The position numbers and the translations under genes are program-made. A DNA stretch of 64,000 nt. Origin: Acholoe squamosa. Its lineage: Eukaryota > Annelida > Polychaeta > Phyllodocida > Polynoidae. Each line of letters opens with the position of its first letter. The stretch's first letter is position 1. This document shows positions 37,338 to 50,316 of the stretch, piece by piece. Under the pieces are notes generated by a model. It had not been told where the DNA came from and made no database searches. It saw nothing but the letters and a program-made list of their open reading frames with translations. Where the stretch lies: positions 37,114,950 to 37,178,949 of the forward strand of contig OX439047.1 of assembly GCA_949317995.1 (NCBI GenBank). The letters run 5' to 3'.

Positions 37338-39177
37338 CCATGGTGTAAGGCCCCCAAGACTCAAAGCCCCCTGACACAAAGCCCCCTGACATAAAGCCCT
37401 AAGACATAAACCCCCAAGACATAAAGCCCCCAGGACAGACGGCCCCAAAATAATTATCTAAATGTACGTCACATGGTACGTCACATTGTACATCATGGTT
37501 TTTTTGTGATCTTTTCCCCCGGATGCATTTTTTTTTCTTTTTTTTTTTTTTTTTTTTGGGGGGGGTTATTACTCTCAGCATTTGGGGCCATCCATAAATT
37601 ATGTTATCTTTTATGTTACAAGGTTTTATGGGTGGGGAGTCTGTTCGAATTGAGTCTGTTCCAGGTATGTACAGCAATGTACCCGTTATGTACTGCGTTA
37701 TGTACAGCGACGTACATGTTATGTACAGCGTTATGTACACGAAATGTACAGCAACATACATGTTATGTACTGCGACGTACACGTCGCTGTACATAACATG
37801 TACGTCGCAGTACATAATGTGTACGTCGCTGTACATAATGTGTACGTTGCTGTACATAACGTGTACTTCGCAGTACATAATATGAAGATTGCTGTACACA
37901 ACATGAACTTCGCAGTACATAATGTGCACGTCACTGTACATAACGTGTACATAAGGCTGTACATAACGTGTACATAAAGCTGTACCTAATGTGTACCAAA
38001 TGCTGTACATAAGGTGTACATAATGCTGTACATAATGTGCACTTCACAGTACATAACATGTATGTTGCTGTACATAACATGTACCTTGCTGTACATAACA
38101 TGTACATAACGTGTACATAAGGCTGCACGTAACACTGTACACAATGGGTATATTCCTGTATGTAACATGTACATTGCTGTACATAATGTGTACATCACAG
38201 TACATAACATGTACGTTGCAGTACATAACATGTACGGTGCAGTACATAATGTGTACGTCACTGTACATAACGCTGTACATAATGTGTACATAGCATGTAC
38301 ATAAAGCTCTACATAATGTGTACATAGCAGTACATAACATATACGTCGCAGTACATAATGTGTACATCACAGTACATAACATGTACATCGCAGTACATCA
38401 CATGTACGTAGCAGTACATAACATGTATGTTGCTGTACTTAACGTGTACATAACACTGTACATAACATGTACTTCACAGTACATAATGGGTACGTTGCTG
38501 TACATAACGCTGTATATAACATGTACATAACGCTGTACATAATGTGTACTTCACAGTACATAACATGTACGTTGCTGTACATAACGTGTACATCGCTGTA
38601 CCTAATGTGTACATCGCTATACATAACGTGTACATCGCTGTACAAAATGTGTACATAATGTGTTCATCCCTGTACATAACATGTACATCCTTGTACATAA
38701 CATGTACATCCTTGTACATAACATGTACATCGCTATGCATAACTTGTTCAACACTGTACATAATGTGTACGTCGCTGTACATAATGTGTACTTTGCTGTA
38801 CATAATATGTACATCGCTGTACATAACATAAACGTCGCTGTTCATAATGTGTTCATCGCTGTACATAACACTGTACACAATGGGTACATTGCTGTATGTA
38901 ACATGTACATTGCTGTACGTAACGTGTACATCCCAGTACATAACATGTATGTCGCAGTACATAGTATGTACGTCGCTGTACACAATGTGTACATAACACT
39001 GTACATAATGTGTACATAACGTATACATAACATGTACAAGCGTGACATAAAAGACCACAAAATGTTTTTGGGCTGTCTGCCATGGGGGCTTTGTGTCTTG
39101 GGGGCCTCGTGTCATGGGGGCCTTGTGTCAGGGGGATATATGGCAGGGGGCTTAATGTCTGAGGGGCCTTATGATGG
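37338..39177. mobile_element. Foldback-like element C built of 21-bp satellites
   Basis: The left end has tandem AAGGCCCCCAAGAC / AAAGCCCCCTGACA units (37345-37450). The right end has the same units inverted (GGGGGCCTTGTGTCA, 39075-39170). The interior (37665-39040) is a satellite of ~21-bp monomers such as CTGTACATAACATGTACGTC, each with an internal palindrome around GTAC. The outer GGCC-rich repeats resemble those of element B, so the two belong to the same structural class. No transposase. Confidence 0.65.
37665..39040. repeat. 21-bp GTAC satellite array
   Basis: About 60 diverged 21-mers. Higher-order duplication is visible: the phrase ACTGTACACAATGGGTA recurs at about 38133 and 38871. 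Because the monomer is a multiple of three and stop-poor, long ORFs appear on both strands (MYSDVHVMYC-like), but these are not proteins. Confidence 0.9.
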
Positions 39178-40217
39178 GCGACCAGTCTGGTGTGGGCTGA
39201 GTCCACTTACTATCACTTTAATCACATGATTTGGGTAGCCATGATGTCTAGATTGTTTGTTAATGGTAATTTAAGACAAATTAATCATATTCGATGTAAA
39301 ATTTGTTGTTTCGTACTCTTTGTACAATTATGGATCTTACTAGTGAGGATGAAAATTGGCAATTCTAGAGTAGTATGTGTATCCCATAACTTGTAATTCC
39401 CCAAGTCAAAGTACATAAGATGAAATGTGTTTCAGCTCCATCTTTTCAAAAAGTGAAAATTTGTAGTACAGTGTAATATGATTGTAACCATAGTGGAATC
39501 ACCTAATAATGTAATAAGCCAACCATGAAAGGAGCCACCTTATAACAGGTCCTTTTGAATATTAGAGTTGTGCTTCCTATAGTCCAGTTACTATGAGCTT
39601 TCATCCTGGAACCCTTTGTGGCATTTGCATAGATCTGCTGGGTCAAAACACACCTGGTTATAATGCCCACTGACAGTGGTCATATACCAAGGTACGTATG
39701 ACATCCATAATGTGCGGAGATTAGAGGGTTGTGGGGAGCTCTGTCATGAGTACTCCCGTGTGGTCAAGTTGGTCAATAGTAACAGGTTATTTGGGGAAGC
39801 TTTACACAATAGGGAGGTGCGTGCTTTATGGTTGTTCTTAATTATAGACTGTTGTGGGCAAACATACCTATAATGTATGTGAATGGATAATTGTGTAAGC
39901 AGACAAATAGAAAGGATAACCCGTCTTTTGGTGTATGGGCCTGCAGAAAACGATGCTACCTTGCAGGTCTACACTGCCATATAGACCTGAGTTCAGACTC
40001 TCTCCAACCTTACCTTGATTTACATGTTATATTCCCAAATATGTCATTCATGGACATTTTATCCTCTAAAAAGTCTTTAATATTGATTGGGTTTAAGGGA
40101 GTACTCCACTGAGCACGTGCAGAAGGAAAAATGGTTCCTAGAAGACTCACTAGGTTTTATTAGGATCTTAGGCCCTCTGCTTGGAGATCATTCTCATCTT
40201 TCCCTCTAAATCAGCCA
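39178..40217. other. Intergenic sequence, no gene seen
   Basis: No recognisable gene or repeat. Confidence 0.5.
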
Positions 40218-41403
40218 CACTGTAAGAAGTTTATGTTTTATAACAGAAATGTCTCTTGTAAGCTTACAGAGAAAAGTGCTGAAATCTCAAATACTGTGAC
40301 TCTTACTGTAATATCAAGGCCTTTCAGGTGTAGATATATGTGTACAGTGAGTGATCCTGTATAATTACTCTGTATGCAGTATGCTCTAGGCCAGCCGGTC
40401 ACCCTAGTGGCCCTTCAAAGGGTTTACCAAAATAGCCTTACTTTCCCCCACTGGAGGCCAGTAGTATACAATATGTTTAGTTTGTTTAGTCTTATATTGC
40501 ACACTGACAATCCAATATTGTCCCCAAAGCTTAATAATGAATTGCAATATGATAATAACCTCAACAGGTTTAATCTAGCATTGTGCACCAATGATATTGT
40601 ACAAGGTTTCCTGAGCGGAAACTAGGGACAACCAATAATATGCATACATGACACCATAACTGTGTCTAAATCTGAAATACAAGTCCCTGGACTCTGGGGT
40701 TGAAGCTAACATAGGCCTACCTGCCTTTAGGTTATTTCAGAGTTAAAACTGAATAACCATGAAACGGTTTTGGTGAGATGGTTCTTTCCTTCTCTTACCC
40801 TCAATAGTGCCTCACTTCATTGGGATTGGAGACAGTTTTGTTTTCATTAGACATGCATGGTTTACAGTATCAGTGCATGCATGGAGGGCACACATAAAAT
40901 AATGATATTTTGGGGATGATTACCATGAATTGACCCCAATAGCAGAGTATATAGCAGTGTCTTTTATAACATAACTGTATATATAATACATTTGTTGTTG
41001 ATTAACAGAATCCCTTGCTGTAATTCTACAATGTGAGTTTCTGTAATTTTTCAGCAATAGTTGCTGGAACCTCAGTTGCAGCAAAGGTTTCTGTAAATTA
41101 ACAGTATATTTTATTGTTCATTTACAGCAAAATTTGCTGTCCATTTACAGAAAATATTGCTGTTTATTTACAAGAAATTTCTCTGTAATTTTACAACACA
41201 TCCTGCTGTTAATTTACAGCATATGTTTCTGTAGAACTGATTGATCTTGCTGTATGATCACAGTGACTGTTACTGTATGATTACTCTGAAGTGTTCTGTA
41301 AAATTACAGTGATACACCTCCTGTAGATTTACAGCAAAATGTGCTGGAACCAAAGTTGCCAAGAGATTTTGCTGTAAAATAACACTGCCTACTTCTTACA
41401 GTG
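40218..41403. mobile_element. Inverted-repeat element D with TTTACAG repeats
   Basis: Terminal CACTGTAAGAAG (40218-40229) and its exact reverse complement CTTCTTACAGTG (41392-41403). The right half (41000-41350) is a dense set of TTTACAGCAAAATTTGCTGT-like palindromic repeats, with a shorter matching set on the left (40240-40320). No transposase ORF. Confidence 0.55.
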
Positions 41404-42214
41404 CATTCGAAGAACACTACAAGTGGCTCACCATAAAGTTAATCAGATATTAAAATGGATGTGAAACCAGTATGAGAATAAGACAGTTAATAAGAATAGA
41501 AATACGATATATCATAAACCCTCTGTTCTGAAATATGTTTTTATGATAAAACTGGGTCCAGGAAGGGATCCGTTCTGATATAACAGAAATGCCAATTGTT
41601 TCATGGAAAAGGCGGCAACAGGTGTCCAATTTCTTTCATGATATCACTGAGAAAACGATAGGTGTACTCATATGTTATGCCTTTGCCCACATTGGAGTCA
41701 AAACTCAGTTCAACGGTCGCTATCTTGAATGACATGAAATGATAGAGGCCAAAGGTCTGATTCCTATTCCTATTCCTATTTCAAATGGATGGGAGAGGTT
41801 CAGATATAATGCATTGACAGGAAAATGCTAGTGGATATGAAAGGTTGTGGCATAGAACATAATAATTATGATATCATTCTATGGCATCCATTCTTGAAAC
41901 AAATGAGTACAAAAAAAACTCATGTGTTGTCATAGATTCTGCAATTTGCGCTTCTTGCAGATATGGGAATCTTGCTTCCACTTCATTCCCCCTGATGCAT
42001 TGTACCTCAGCTATGAAAATTTCCCACCAGGGTGTATCTTAGCTCTAGTTTAGCAAGCACCACCATGTGGGAATGAGGGACAGTGTGAATTTTAGCTATA
42101 CTCTTTGGTGAACTGGAGAGCTACACAACTTGCTTTTCTATGATTTCTCAATGTTTCAACTTCATTTTTACTTACCCCCATGTATGATCCAAGAGAATAT
42201 GTCATTCTATTATA
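41404..42214. other. Intergenic sequence, no gene seen
   Basis: No supported feature. Confidence 0.5.
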
Positions 42215-42285
42215 TGTGACATGTACTGGGAAAGGGGGCCTTATTTCCCCCTGCACTAAGACCCCTATTCGCAGATTGTGTCACA
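42215..42285 (+). mobile_element. 71-bp MITE, copy 1
   Basis: TGTGACATGTACTGGGAAAG...GCAGATTGTGTCACA, with TGTGACA/TGTCACA ends. The related copies are at 44560-44630 and 54615-54684. Confidence 0.75.
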
Positions 42286-43499
42286 TATGATAATGTGAGA
42301 ATTCCCAGCAAAATTATGAGAAATAAGCAAATGTGATTTTCCATCAGCAGTGCCTATTTCAGCCTGGGCTAGATGTGGGCAGTTCTTATTTTAGAACTGT
42401 GCTGGATTTGGCAGTGCGAAAATTCACCCTGTTGCATTTTACCTCAGCAGTGCCAATTTCCCTTACCTGAACTGTTGTGATTATGTTGTACATTTTATAT
42501 AGTGTGGGTTTGTAATTTATGCTGTATTGTTCAAGCCTATGATTGCAGTGAAAAGCTATTTGAATTAACACCATCAATTTACCAAGCATAATTATCTCAT
42601 TTGTCATCTTAGACTATTAAAGGTCATTATACGCATTAAAATTTTATATAATATCAAACACAATAATTGTACCATCAAGATGGCTATAGCATCAAAAGAT
42701 GATGTCCGAGCGTATAAACTTTTACCCCCAGACCTGGAGATAGGGGACATTACTGTATCAAGCTACATCTTTTGGCTCTGTCAACAAAACTTCTTCCATC
42801 ATTCCTGGATCTTGTGCTATAAGCCTCTACAGCGGTAGCGAAGTACCTAGGCTAGCCTATGGTGAAATAGGGACACACCGTGGCCCCTTTTACCGAGCCA
42901 TTCCCTGAAACAATAGCTTTACGATCATTTTAATATAATATGCCCTCAATGGATGGCAGGCCTAGGTTTGGTTACTAAGGAATGACCTGTGGATGTCTTT
43001 GTTTCAACTTCTCTATTTAATGTTGCTCATTTCCATAAAGCTTTCTTTCTCCACCCATCTAAATATGGTAACTGCTAGGGCATGACATTTTGCCCTTGAG
43101 CCTGCCGTTGTACTCTGATGCAACAGGACAGGCCCATTTATTCTAATATTCATAGAAGTCCCTGCTCTGCATGTCCTCTGGTACAGACCTTGCATAACAA
43201 CTATTGTTAAACCATAATTAATAGTTGCCAATCCGTGTATAGATTATACTGTGCCAATCTAACCCAGCCTCGATCTTCCAGGCCCTATAGTGGGCCTAGA
43301 AGTTTTCTTATCAAATCACTGCAATGCCTCCTCTAAAATGATTCAGGATCCTAGATCATTTTCTCATAAGGTAGTGACCTCACTGATTGGTGCATTCCCC
43401 TATGTGCTAATGATTATTTATGAATGAAACTTGTTCCCCTGTGACCATACCTGTTGCAACTTCATTACTAGAACCAGCAGGCTCAATGAAAATACAAAA
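42286..43499. other. Intergenic sequence, no gene seen
   Basis: No supported feature. Confidence 0.5.
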
Positions 43500-43577
43500 C
43501 CTGGGCTAAGGCTGGGATTGAACTCACGACCCTTGGATTTGGAAACCTCTGCTCTCCCAACTGAGCTAGCCAGGCAA
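43500..43577 (-). ncRNA. tRNA-like sequence, probably a SINE head
   Basis: On the minus strand it reads GCCTGGCTAGCTCAGTTGGG...GAGTTCAATCCC, with a good A-box (TAGCTCAGTTGG) and a slightly degraded B-box (GAGTTCAATCC). The D-arm is intact. The anticodon stem and T-stem carry mismatches and the acceptor pairs poorly, so it is not a working tRNA. It may be a tRNA-derived SINE whose body continues toward lower coordinates, but no poly(A) tail is evident. Confidence 0.5.
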
Positions 43578-44559
43578 TCGATTTACCAGCAGCCAAGGGA
43601 ACAGCATATTCTCTTGGTTGTAGGGTTAGGGTCAGGATACAACATAGATAAGTTTTTGACACCTGCTTTAACCTGTTGCAATGTCAGTGGATCTATAATA
43701 AAACCATAGTGTTGTAGATTTTAATACAATAGTAGAGAATAGTCCTGTGAGACTTGGCGTGGCAACTTGTAATCTTGTGTCTAGTTTCAGTTGGTGAGAC
43801 TGATAGATAGGGCATACTATCATCTGGGCTTTTGTTAGTATATAGCACAAATTCAACCCGAACTACCCACTGCAGCTAAGTACTAATAGCCTGTAGACTG
43901 TCCATTCTACATGCACCTCACTCAGCTGTCACAGGGACCTGTCTTATTCAATGTTCAATGCCATAGTCAACAGGTAGGTCATTATGAGTGTACACTGTCT
44001 CAGATCGCCAGGAGCCTGCTCTGTCTCAACCCCCCCCACACACACACCCAACTGCCAATCACCTTGTAATAGATCTGTACCTCGTCACAGGCCAGTGGTC
44101 AGCAAACCGGCCAGTTCACTCCACCTCTCTGTAGAGGGGGAGCACAGTGTAAGTACCTCTGTGTACATACATGTTTTCAGTGTTCCACAAAATCGTTTAT
44201 ATAATGAAAGGAGTAATTAAATTAATGTTTCATCACCAATAGCAGATTCATATTCTGAGAAAGCATTATTTCAATATAACCTAAAAAAAGTTCACACAGA
44301 AAAGAATGAAGCAGTTCCAAAGGGTGTCCTTACACTTCAACCTCCTCTGATTTACAAAAATGCACATATTGCAACACATACTTTAGCACTGATTTCTCCA
44401 TAGAGATCTTTAACATTGAATACTTTGCTCAAATACAGAAAATATGATCCAATTGTACCATAACCCACTGAGATGAAACCTATACTACATATATATAGTA
44501 GTTTCAGAACGAACAATTCTAAAACAAAGGCTACAGAGATGCATTTCTGAATCTTAAAA
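43578..44559. other. Intergenic sequence, no gene seen
   Basis: Contains a C8/(CA)n patch at 44030-44050. Nothing else is supported. Confidence 0.5.
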
Positions 44560-44630
44560 TGTGACATGTACTGGGAAAAGGGGTCTTAGGGACCTCTGCA
44601 CTAAGCCCCATTTTTGCAGATCGTGTCACA
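44560..44630 (+). mobile_element. 71-bp MITE, copy 2
   Basis: Same length, ends and order as copy 1 (TGTGACATGTACTGGG...GCAGATCGTGTCACA). Confidence 0.75.
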
Positions 44631-46917
44631 AATGTCTAATGCTAATCTGCCATAGGGCTCCAAATGATGAAATGTCTTATCTGTGAATAAATCAAAAGTA
44701 TGAGATATATTCTGTAAATTCCATCACTGATAAGTAAAGTACACACACTGTTGTTATTACATTAGAATAGGGAGCAGGAATAGTCCACAGCAGAGGAGCC
44801 ACAAACAAAAATAGACTGCAAGGCCTCCCTATCACCTACACCGTTGCCACTGTGAACCATACACTAGTCTACTCATCTCACGAGTAGTATTCACTAGTTG
44901 CCGCGCTAATAAATCTCCCAGACTGTATAATAGTACAGTCTGGGCTTATCCGAGACTGATCTAACCATGCTGCCATGTGAAAACAACTAGTAATGCCATT
45001 ATGATCTCAATATCTTTAGTAATTATAGAAATCTAAACCACTTTGCAGAGGCAGTCCACAGTTTTTTGATGAAAATGAATGGCAATAGCAATGTCATTTG
45101 CCTACGTAAGGAGAGCCCTTACTAACAATCGGCACAAAACCTCAAATTAAACAATATTGAAACGCCCTTAATTATCAAACATCCGAGTTTCAATGTTAAA
45201 GTATAGATTCTGAAGTTGTCACTTATCCAACAATATTTCATTCAGTAAAACTGTTATCAGTATCATATACTTCTTATCAAACCCTTCATCTTTATAGACA
45301 AAGGTTTCTGTTTAGCCTATGAGGGACAAAGTGATAGAAGTGATGAATATGACAACTCAGAATTCCTCTCTTCTTATAGTTGGGAAGTCTTTCTATGGGC
45401 AGAGTATTGGAGTGGAAGACAACCCCTGAAAAAACAGAGAACTGCTCACCCTGCAGTATCTAATTTCTATCTACCCTGCTGAAGAGTGTCTCCATGCCCC
45501 TACAGCAGCTCTCCAGAGACATCTGGCCTACGTTAAGGTCAACTCCAGGGTCCCCTGTTAAAGACTTCCGACAGCCACTTTACAAAGCCAAATACAGCTA
45601 GCTAATCACATTTGTCTTTTTCTGAAAGCATAGGCACCCCACTGGAGAAGTGCTCCTCTTATCCCCTAACAGAAACCTACTGCAGTCGGAAGATTCAGGA
45701 AGCCCATTTGCCTTTTGTCCAAATAGTCACGTGACTGAAGCAGCCAATAAACGGGCTCAGGATAGTCTGGCCTACTAGAAAGCTCCAGAGCAAGAAGAGG
45801 AGTCTGAAGCACCAGGCAATCTGTAGAAACTTGATACCGGTGACAGATGAGTGATTTCATGCAGGTCAGTGAAAGATACAACGTACACTATTCGATGTCA
45901 GGCTCATATAAGTATCACCATTCCAGGAAGACTGGAATCAATTTCAATCATCTGGGCCCTACAACCCTAGAACTGATGTTTTTATGAGGTATAATATACA
46001 TTGCTTGATTTTCCAAACATTTCTAAAGGCTTTAAGGATTGGTGGAATTCTTAACGGGTACTATCAAGTTTGGACATAAAACACACCCTAATGCCATCCT
46101 TTCCTATTTACAGCGGCCATCTTGATATTGTCATGAATGAATGCGAAAGAAATACTCAAGGGCTATGAATTATACTTTACAGATGTCACAAAATAAGACA
46201 TCAATGTACTATCAATAAGAGATTTTTTAAGCTTAACTTTGTTGCACAAATTGGTCATGCACGGTATGGTCACATGGTAATTTTTCAGAATTATGCAAAT
46301 TATGATTAAATCAAAAGACAACCCTTTAGCAGTTTAGTAAAAAAAGTAAAGTACATTCAGACCAGTGCTTTAGACCTTGAAATTAGCTATCTCTGTTTGA
46401 GGAATGTAGGGAAATCATGATGATTTTTGTTTAGAACTGTAGGGGTCTAACATATCCAGAGTTATAACACAGACGTAGTTTTTATACGACAAAACAGGCT
46501 AAACATTTCATTACAAATCCATTTATGCAAGTAAAGAGAACAACTATTCTCCTTGAGAGATAATAACCATTTCTCGGATGTCATATTCCAAAAAAGATGG
46601 TCAGGAGGAAATGAGAGAACATCCCTTCTCTGCTAAGCATTTTCCTCATTTTCCTCTCGAATAGGAGATTGGCAAACCTTCAAACCTTCTAATTGTATAG
46701 TCTTGGCCTCATTTCTTGAAGAAGGTGAATTGGTTTCGTGAAGTGATCTCTCAAAATATGTATTTTCTCAGTATTCTCGAGAATATCGAATTGCTGTTGC
46801 CAGCGGTTACTCCATTTTTATTTTTTATCAGTAATTGTTTGCTACACATGCATACATGAACAATGGTGAAAGATAACATTGCAATATCATCATTATTATT
46901 TTTTCTATGGAAAATAA
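44631..46917. other. Intergenic sequence with a dispersed repeat
   Basis: About 45470-45640 shares phrases with 62345-62525 (ACCCTGCTRAWGAGT, AGCCACTTT, TCACATYTTGTCT), a diverged interspersed repeat of unknown family. No gene recognised. Confidence 0.4.
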
Positions 46918-47088
46918 TTACTTCGGCCCGGCATAGATATAAAACATCACAGAAACGACCTCCTTATCAATATGTAAAGCCCTATCTTCGATATGATGTG
47001 AAGCAGACACTATGTCACCGCAGTCCCTCCCCATGACAGCATCATTCCTATATTTAAAGACAAACGCTACCCGGTACACAGAAGCAAC
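46918..47088 (-). CDS. Possible terminal exon, unknown protein (low confidence)
   Basis: On the minus strand, after an AG at 47090-47089, an open frame of ~56 codons (VASVYRVAFVFKYRNDAV... ending YIYAGPK) runs to a TAA at 46918. Its composition looks more protein-like than other ORFs nearby. There is no matching upstream exon, no domain I recognise and only a weak pyrimidine tract. It could equally be chance or an old retrocopy. Confidence 0.2.
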   Translation of the reverse strand, partial: VASVYRVAFVFKYRNDAVMGRDCGDIVSASHHIEDRALHIDKEVVSVMFYIYAGPK

Positions 47089-47112
47089 CTGGTGGCAGGA
47101 ATCCGAACTCAT

Positions 47113-48060
47113 CAGTTATACTATTTTGATACTGGCATCACTTGTGTAATACTAGTGTTACATGTTAGGCACTAGTCTATCCTCCTTGACAGTGGCAAGT
47201 AGTAAATATTATAAAGTTGATTAACTCCCTGCTGAAAACGTCCATGCTGTACCAGTTGTTCATGGACTAAACCGGGGACGTACTTTGGTATTTTTTACAT
47301 GAGAGGGTGGGGGCAAGGAGAAGTGCAACAGCAGATGATGGGATGGATGTGTTACGACCTTATAACTGACTGGTAACCACGCTGTGCGATTGAATAATAA
47401 TACATATCTCCTAAATTCCTCCAATCACAATCATTTTTTCGGGTTACAGGTAAACTAAGAAGATAAATTATGTAGATTAAATTTGAGAATTGAAAACTCC
47501 AAATCAAAGACTTATATGAGATCAAATCTTAGAGGCTACAGCGATGAATAGGTATACACTCTGAGAAACATTGTGATATTGCAAAGTGAATGCTTCTCTG
47601 ACTCCCACAGACCTGCAGACCTATTTTAATCGGTTCCTCACATCAAATTTTCTATATTCTAATGAATGTATTTTAATGAAGTAGTAGCTTACTGCAGTTA
47701 CAGAAATCTGTTGATTAACTTGTTGAAAAATCTTGCAATGTGATCAAACATTCTGTACCTGACTTAAAGTCTAGCACTTAAGACTCTTGGTGTGATTGGT
47801 GAGACCTATCTACGCTATGCCTTGTGAGTTGTCAGACGGGCCTATCACCTCATTCTCTACAGAAAATTACCCTTGTGACAACACTAATGGCGGCTAATGG
47901 ATCCTTATAGACTGGCACAAATTGAGACAGTGGTTTCTGAGTAATTGTTTAAATGTCCAGCAAGTCTTGAGGTAAAGGAAGTGTTGACCACCCCAAAACA
48001 CTTTCGTATATACACGGTTGCGTATACATACAATAGTAGTAGAGAGTACTTTTTAAGTGT

Positions 48061-48064
<4 letters not shown>
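47113..48064. other. Intergenic sequence, no gene seen
   Basis: No supported feature. Confidence 0.5.
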
Positions 48065-48119
<55 letters not shown>

Positions 48120-48140
48120 TATATATATAATATATATATA

Positions 48141-48203
<63 letters not shown>
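48065..48203. repeat. Long interrupted (TA)n microsatellite
   Basis: About 139 bp of TA repeats with a few ACTATATATAATATA interruptions. The tract is self-complementary. Confidence 0.9.
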
Positions 48204-48205
<2 letters not shown>

Positions 48206-50245
48206 CATGCCACCCTTAAATGGTAGGCTTGATTCTGATGTTATAAATTCCTGCCCTGCCTACAAGGTACATCCTGGCTTTAGAAACGCAGGTGCAGCTA
48301 ATCGGTGAAACAGCCTCCTGAGAGTATGAAGTTTTGTATGAAGAAAGTGGATTGGATCGGCATGGTTACAATCTGCTGCTTATAATTATGATATATATAC
48401 AAGGGGTCATTTCCGTTCAAAGATGCAACTGAAGAGGTTCCTGCATCTGTTTTAATCATAGTGATTTTTAAGTCATCCAATGCGACATCAAATGGAGACG
48501 ATTTGGGTTCAAAGGGCGAAGAACAAAGATTTCTAAACCTTTCCTTTTTTTATTATTAATTTTGACGTTTAAATAACATGACCCATAAGTAGCACGTCAT
48601 ATTTTTCGGAATACCACGTTGAGATAAAAGACCTCTCATTTGACACCCAATCAAGAACATTTCAGTTCTTGGGGGGGGGGGTAGAAGTTTTAAAACCTGT
48701 ATGAATCATGCTGATGCTCATTTGCAATGCTAAAGAATACGATGCCCAAGGTCGTTCAACCAAATCGAGACTCAGAGTGCTTTACGGTGATCGCTATCCC
48801 CACAGTGACAATGGTTGGTGCTGTGGACATGCTCTACTTGGCTATAATATGGGACACTATACTGTGCCCTACTAAAGGTGTCATGGGTCTCTGGGCCTGA
48901 TAAACTTACATTCCTTAACACGACACACGTGAAGACGAAGCTACCCAAATTTAACACACACCCAACGGCAAAACGCCAGTTTACAACGGATATTTCTCTG
49001 GTTTAAAAAGGTCGTGGACTTTGGATGAAGGTATGGTGCCTTTATAAATACTAGTGTAGTGTACCATTGTACCCTCATTAATTGAATCATTGTCCATAAT
49101 ATAAAATGTTATCTCAAGGCGTACAGAAATATAAGACCCCCCCAATTTAAAATACAGTCGCTGTCCGATATTTGTGAACTGCTAAACTGCCAACTGGACA
49201 TAGGCTGACCAGCTGCCTGCGTCTACTGACTATTGGCCACTAGCGGGTCTGGAGCTGGTTCCAGCGACCCACACTGATAAGAACTGATAAGATGGGACCA
49301 GCATGTTCCAGGAAGTGGATGTTAACTAGGGACAAGGTACCCATCATGGTAGGTCTTAACAGTGGGTTTAACCTCAACCAGCAAAATTCAAAATGGCGGC
49401 TTCACTAGGCCTCCATACTGAGTCCTGCCAACCGCAGATTCTCAGAGTAAACTGGACACAGCAGCCCCCCTGCCCTATTTCAGCTCTTGCCCCCCTTCCT
49501 ATAACAAAGCAGCAAAATGAAAGGCTTCACCATAGCTGTTTAAGTTTCATGAAGAACCCATCGAGTAGCCTATATATAGGGGTCAGATTTGGGGGACTCT
49601 GGTTAAAATGTAACCTCTCCTTGGCCAATTTCGGCTGAAAATAGGGCAATTTGAACTTTGGTGAAAAAAATCACCTAATTGACAGGCGATCACAAGTGTC
49701 CGGGATTGTAGAGTATGGTTACGCTTGACCTGACAAACAGCTATGTGATACATTTTAGCCGGGGATGACCCAGGCTCGCCCTCTCCAGCCCGTCACACTA
49801 CTGGTATCAATAGACGCTGGCCGAGGCCGGGGATAACTCCGTCCCCCTCTCCCATGCATGCCAGAGTGACACCATGTGCATTAGGCAAAATAAAACTTTG
49901 TGTAACAATAAAGGTCTAGGCTCGGTAGGTCGTACTTTTTCTCTCTTTAATTTTCCTATAAATGTATGGTTAGAAACACTAAGGGAATATGACATATTGT
50001 GTCAACCTAGAAAACTGCAAGCTAATTAATCTGAAAATGTGAAAACGTGGTGGAGAATAATTATTATGAAAGACAGTTCAAACAATGAAAAAAAAAGTAA
50101 AAACAAATGTATACGAATCATAATGGAAATAATTAAGAAAATGGCCCCAATTCCTTTGTGGCTTGGTCTGGCATCAAATGTCGTGTGAGTGAGTGAGTAA
50201 TAGATGTTTAACGCCATCATGGCGAGAAGTACATTACACAATTTC
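48204..50245. other. Intergenic sequence, no gene seen
   Basis: G homopolymer at about 48669-48680. A GTGAGTGAGTGAG motif near 50187 is followed by TTTAACGCCATCATGG, a phrase seen in dispersed invertebrate repeats. No gene. Confidence 0.45.
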
Positions 50246-50316
50246 ACCATAAGTAGGTCAGTCACGTGACCTATCCCATTGGCCAGAACAGGTCACGTGA
50301 CTGACCTACTTATGGT
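50246..50316. repeat. 27-bp perfect hairpin with CACGTG E-box in each arm
   Basis: Left arm 50246-50272 and exact reverse complement 50290-50316, 17-nt loop. Each arm contains GTCACGTGAC, a bHLH-ZIP (USF/TFE type) consensus. Confidence 0.85.

Noticed and set aside
37399-39206. Many long overlapping ORFs on both strands (Met-Tyr-Ser-Asp-Val-His-like repeats)
   Set aside because: They are products of a 21-bp satellite whose period is a multiple of three and which is poor in stop codons. Several frames are open at once and there is no start context or domain.
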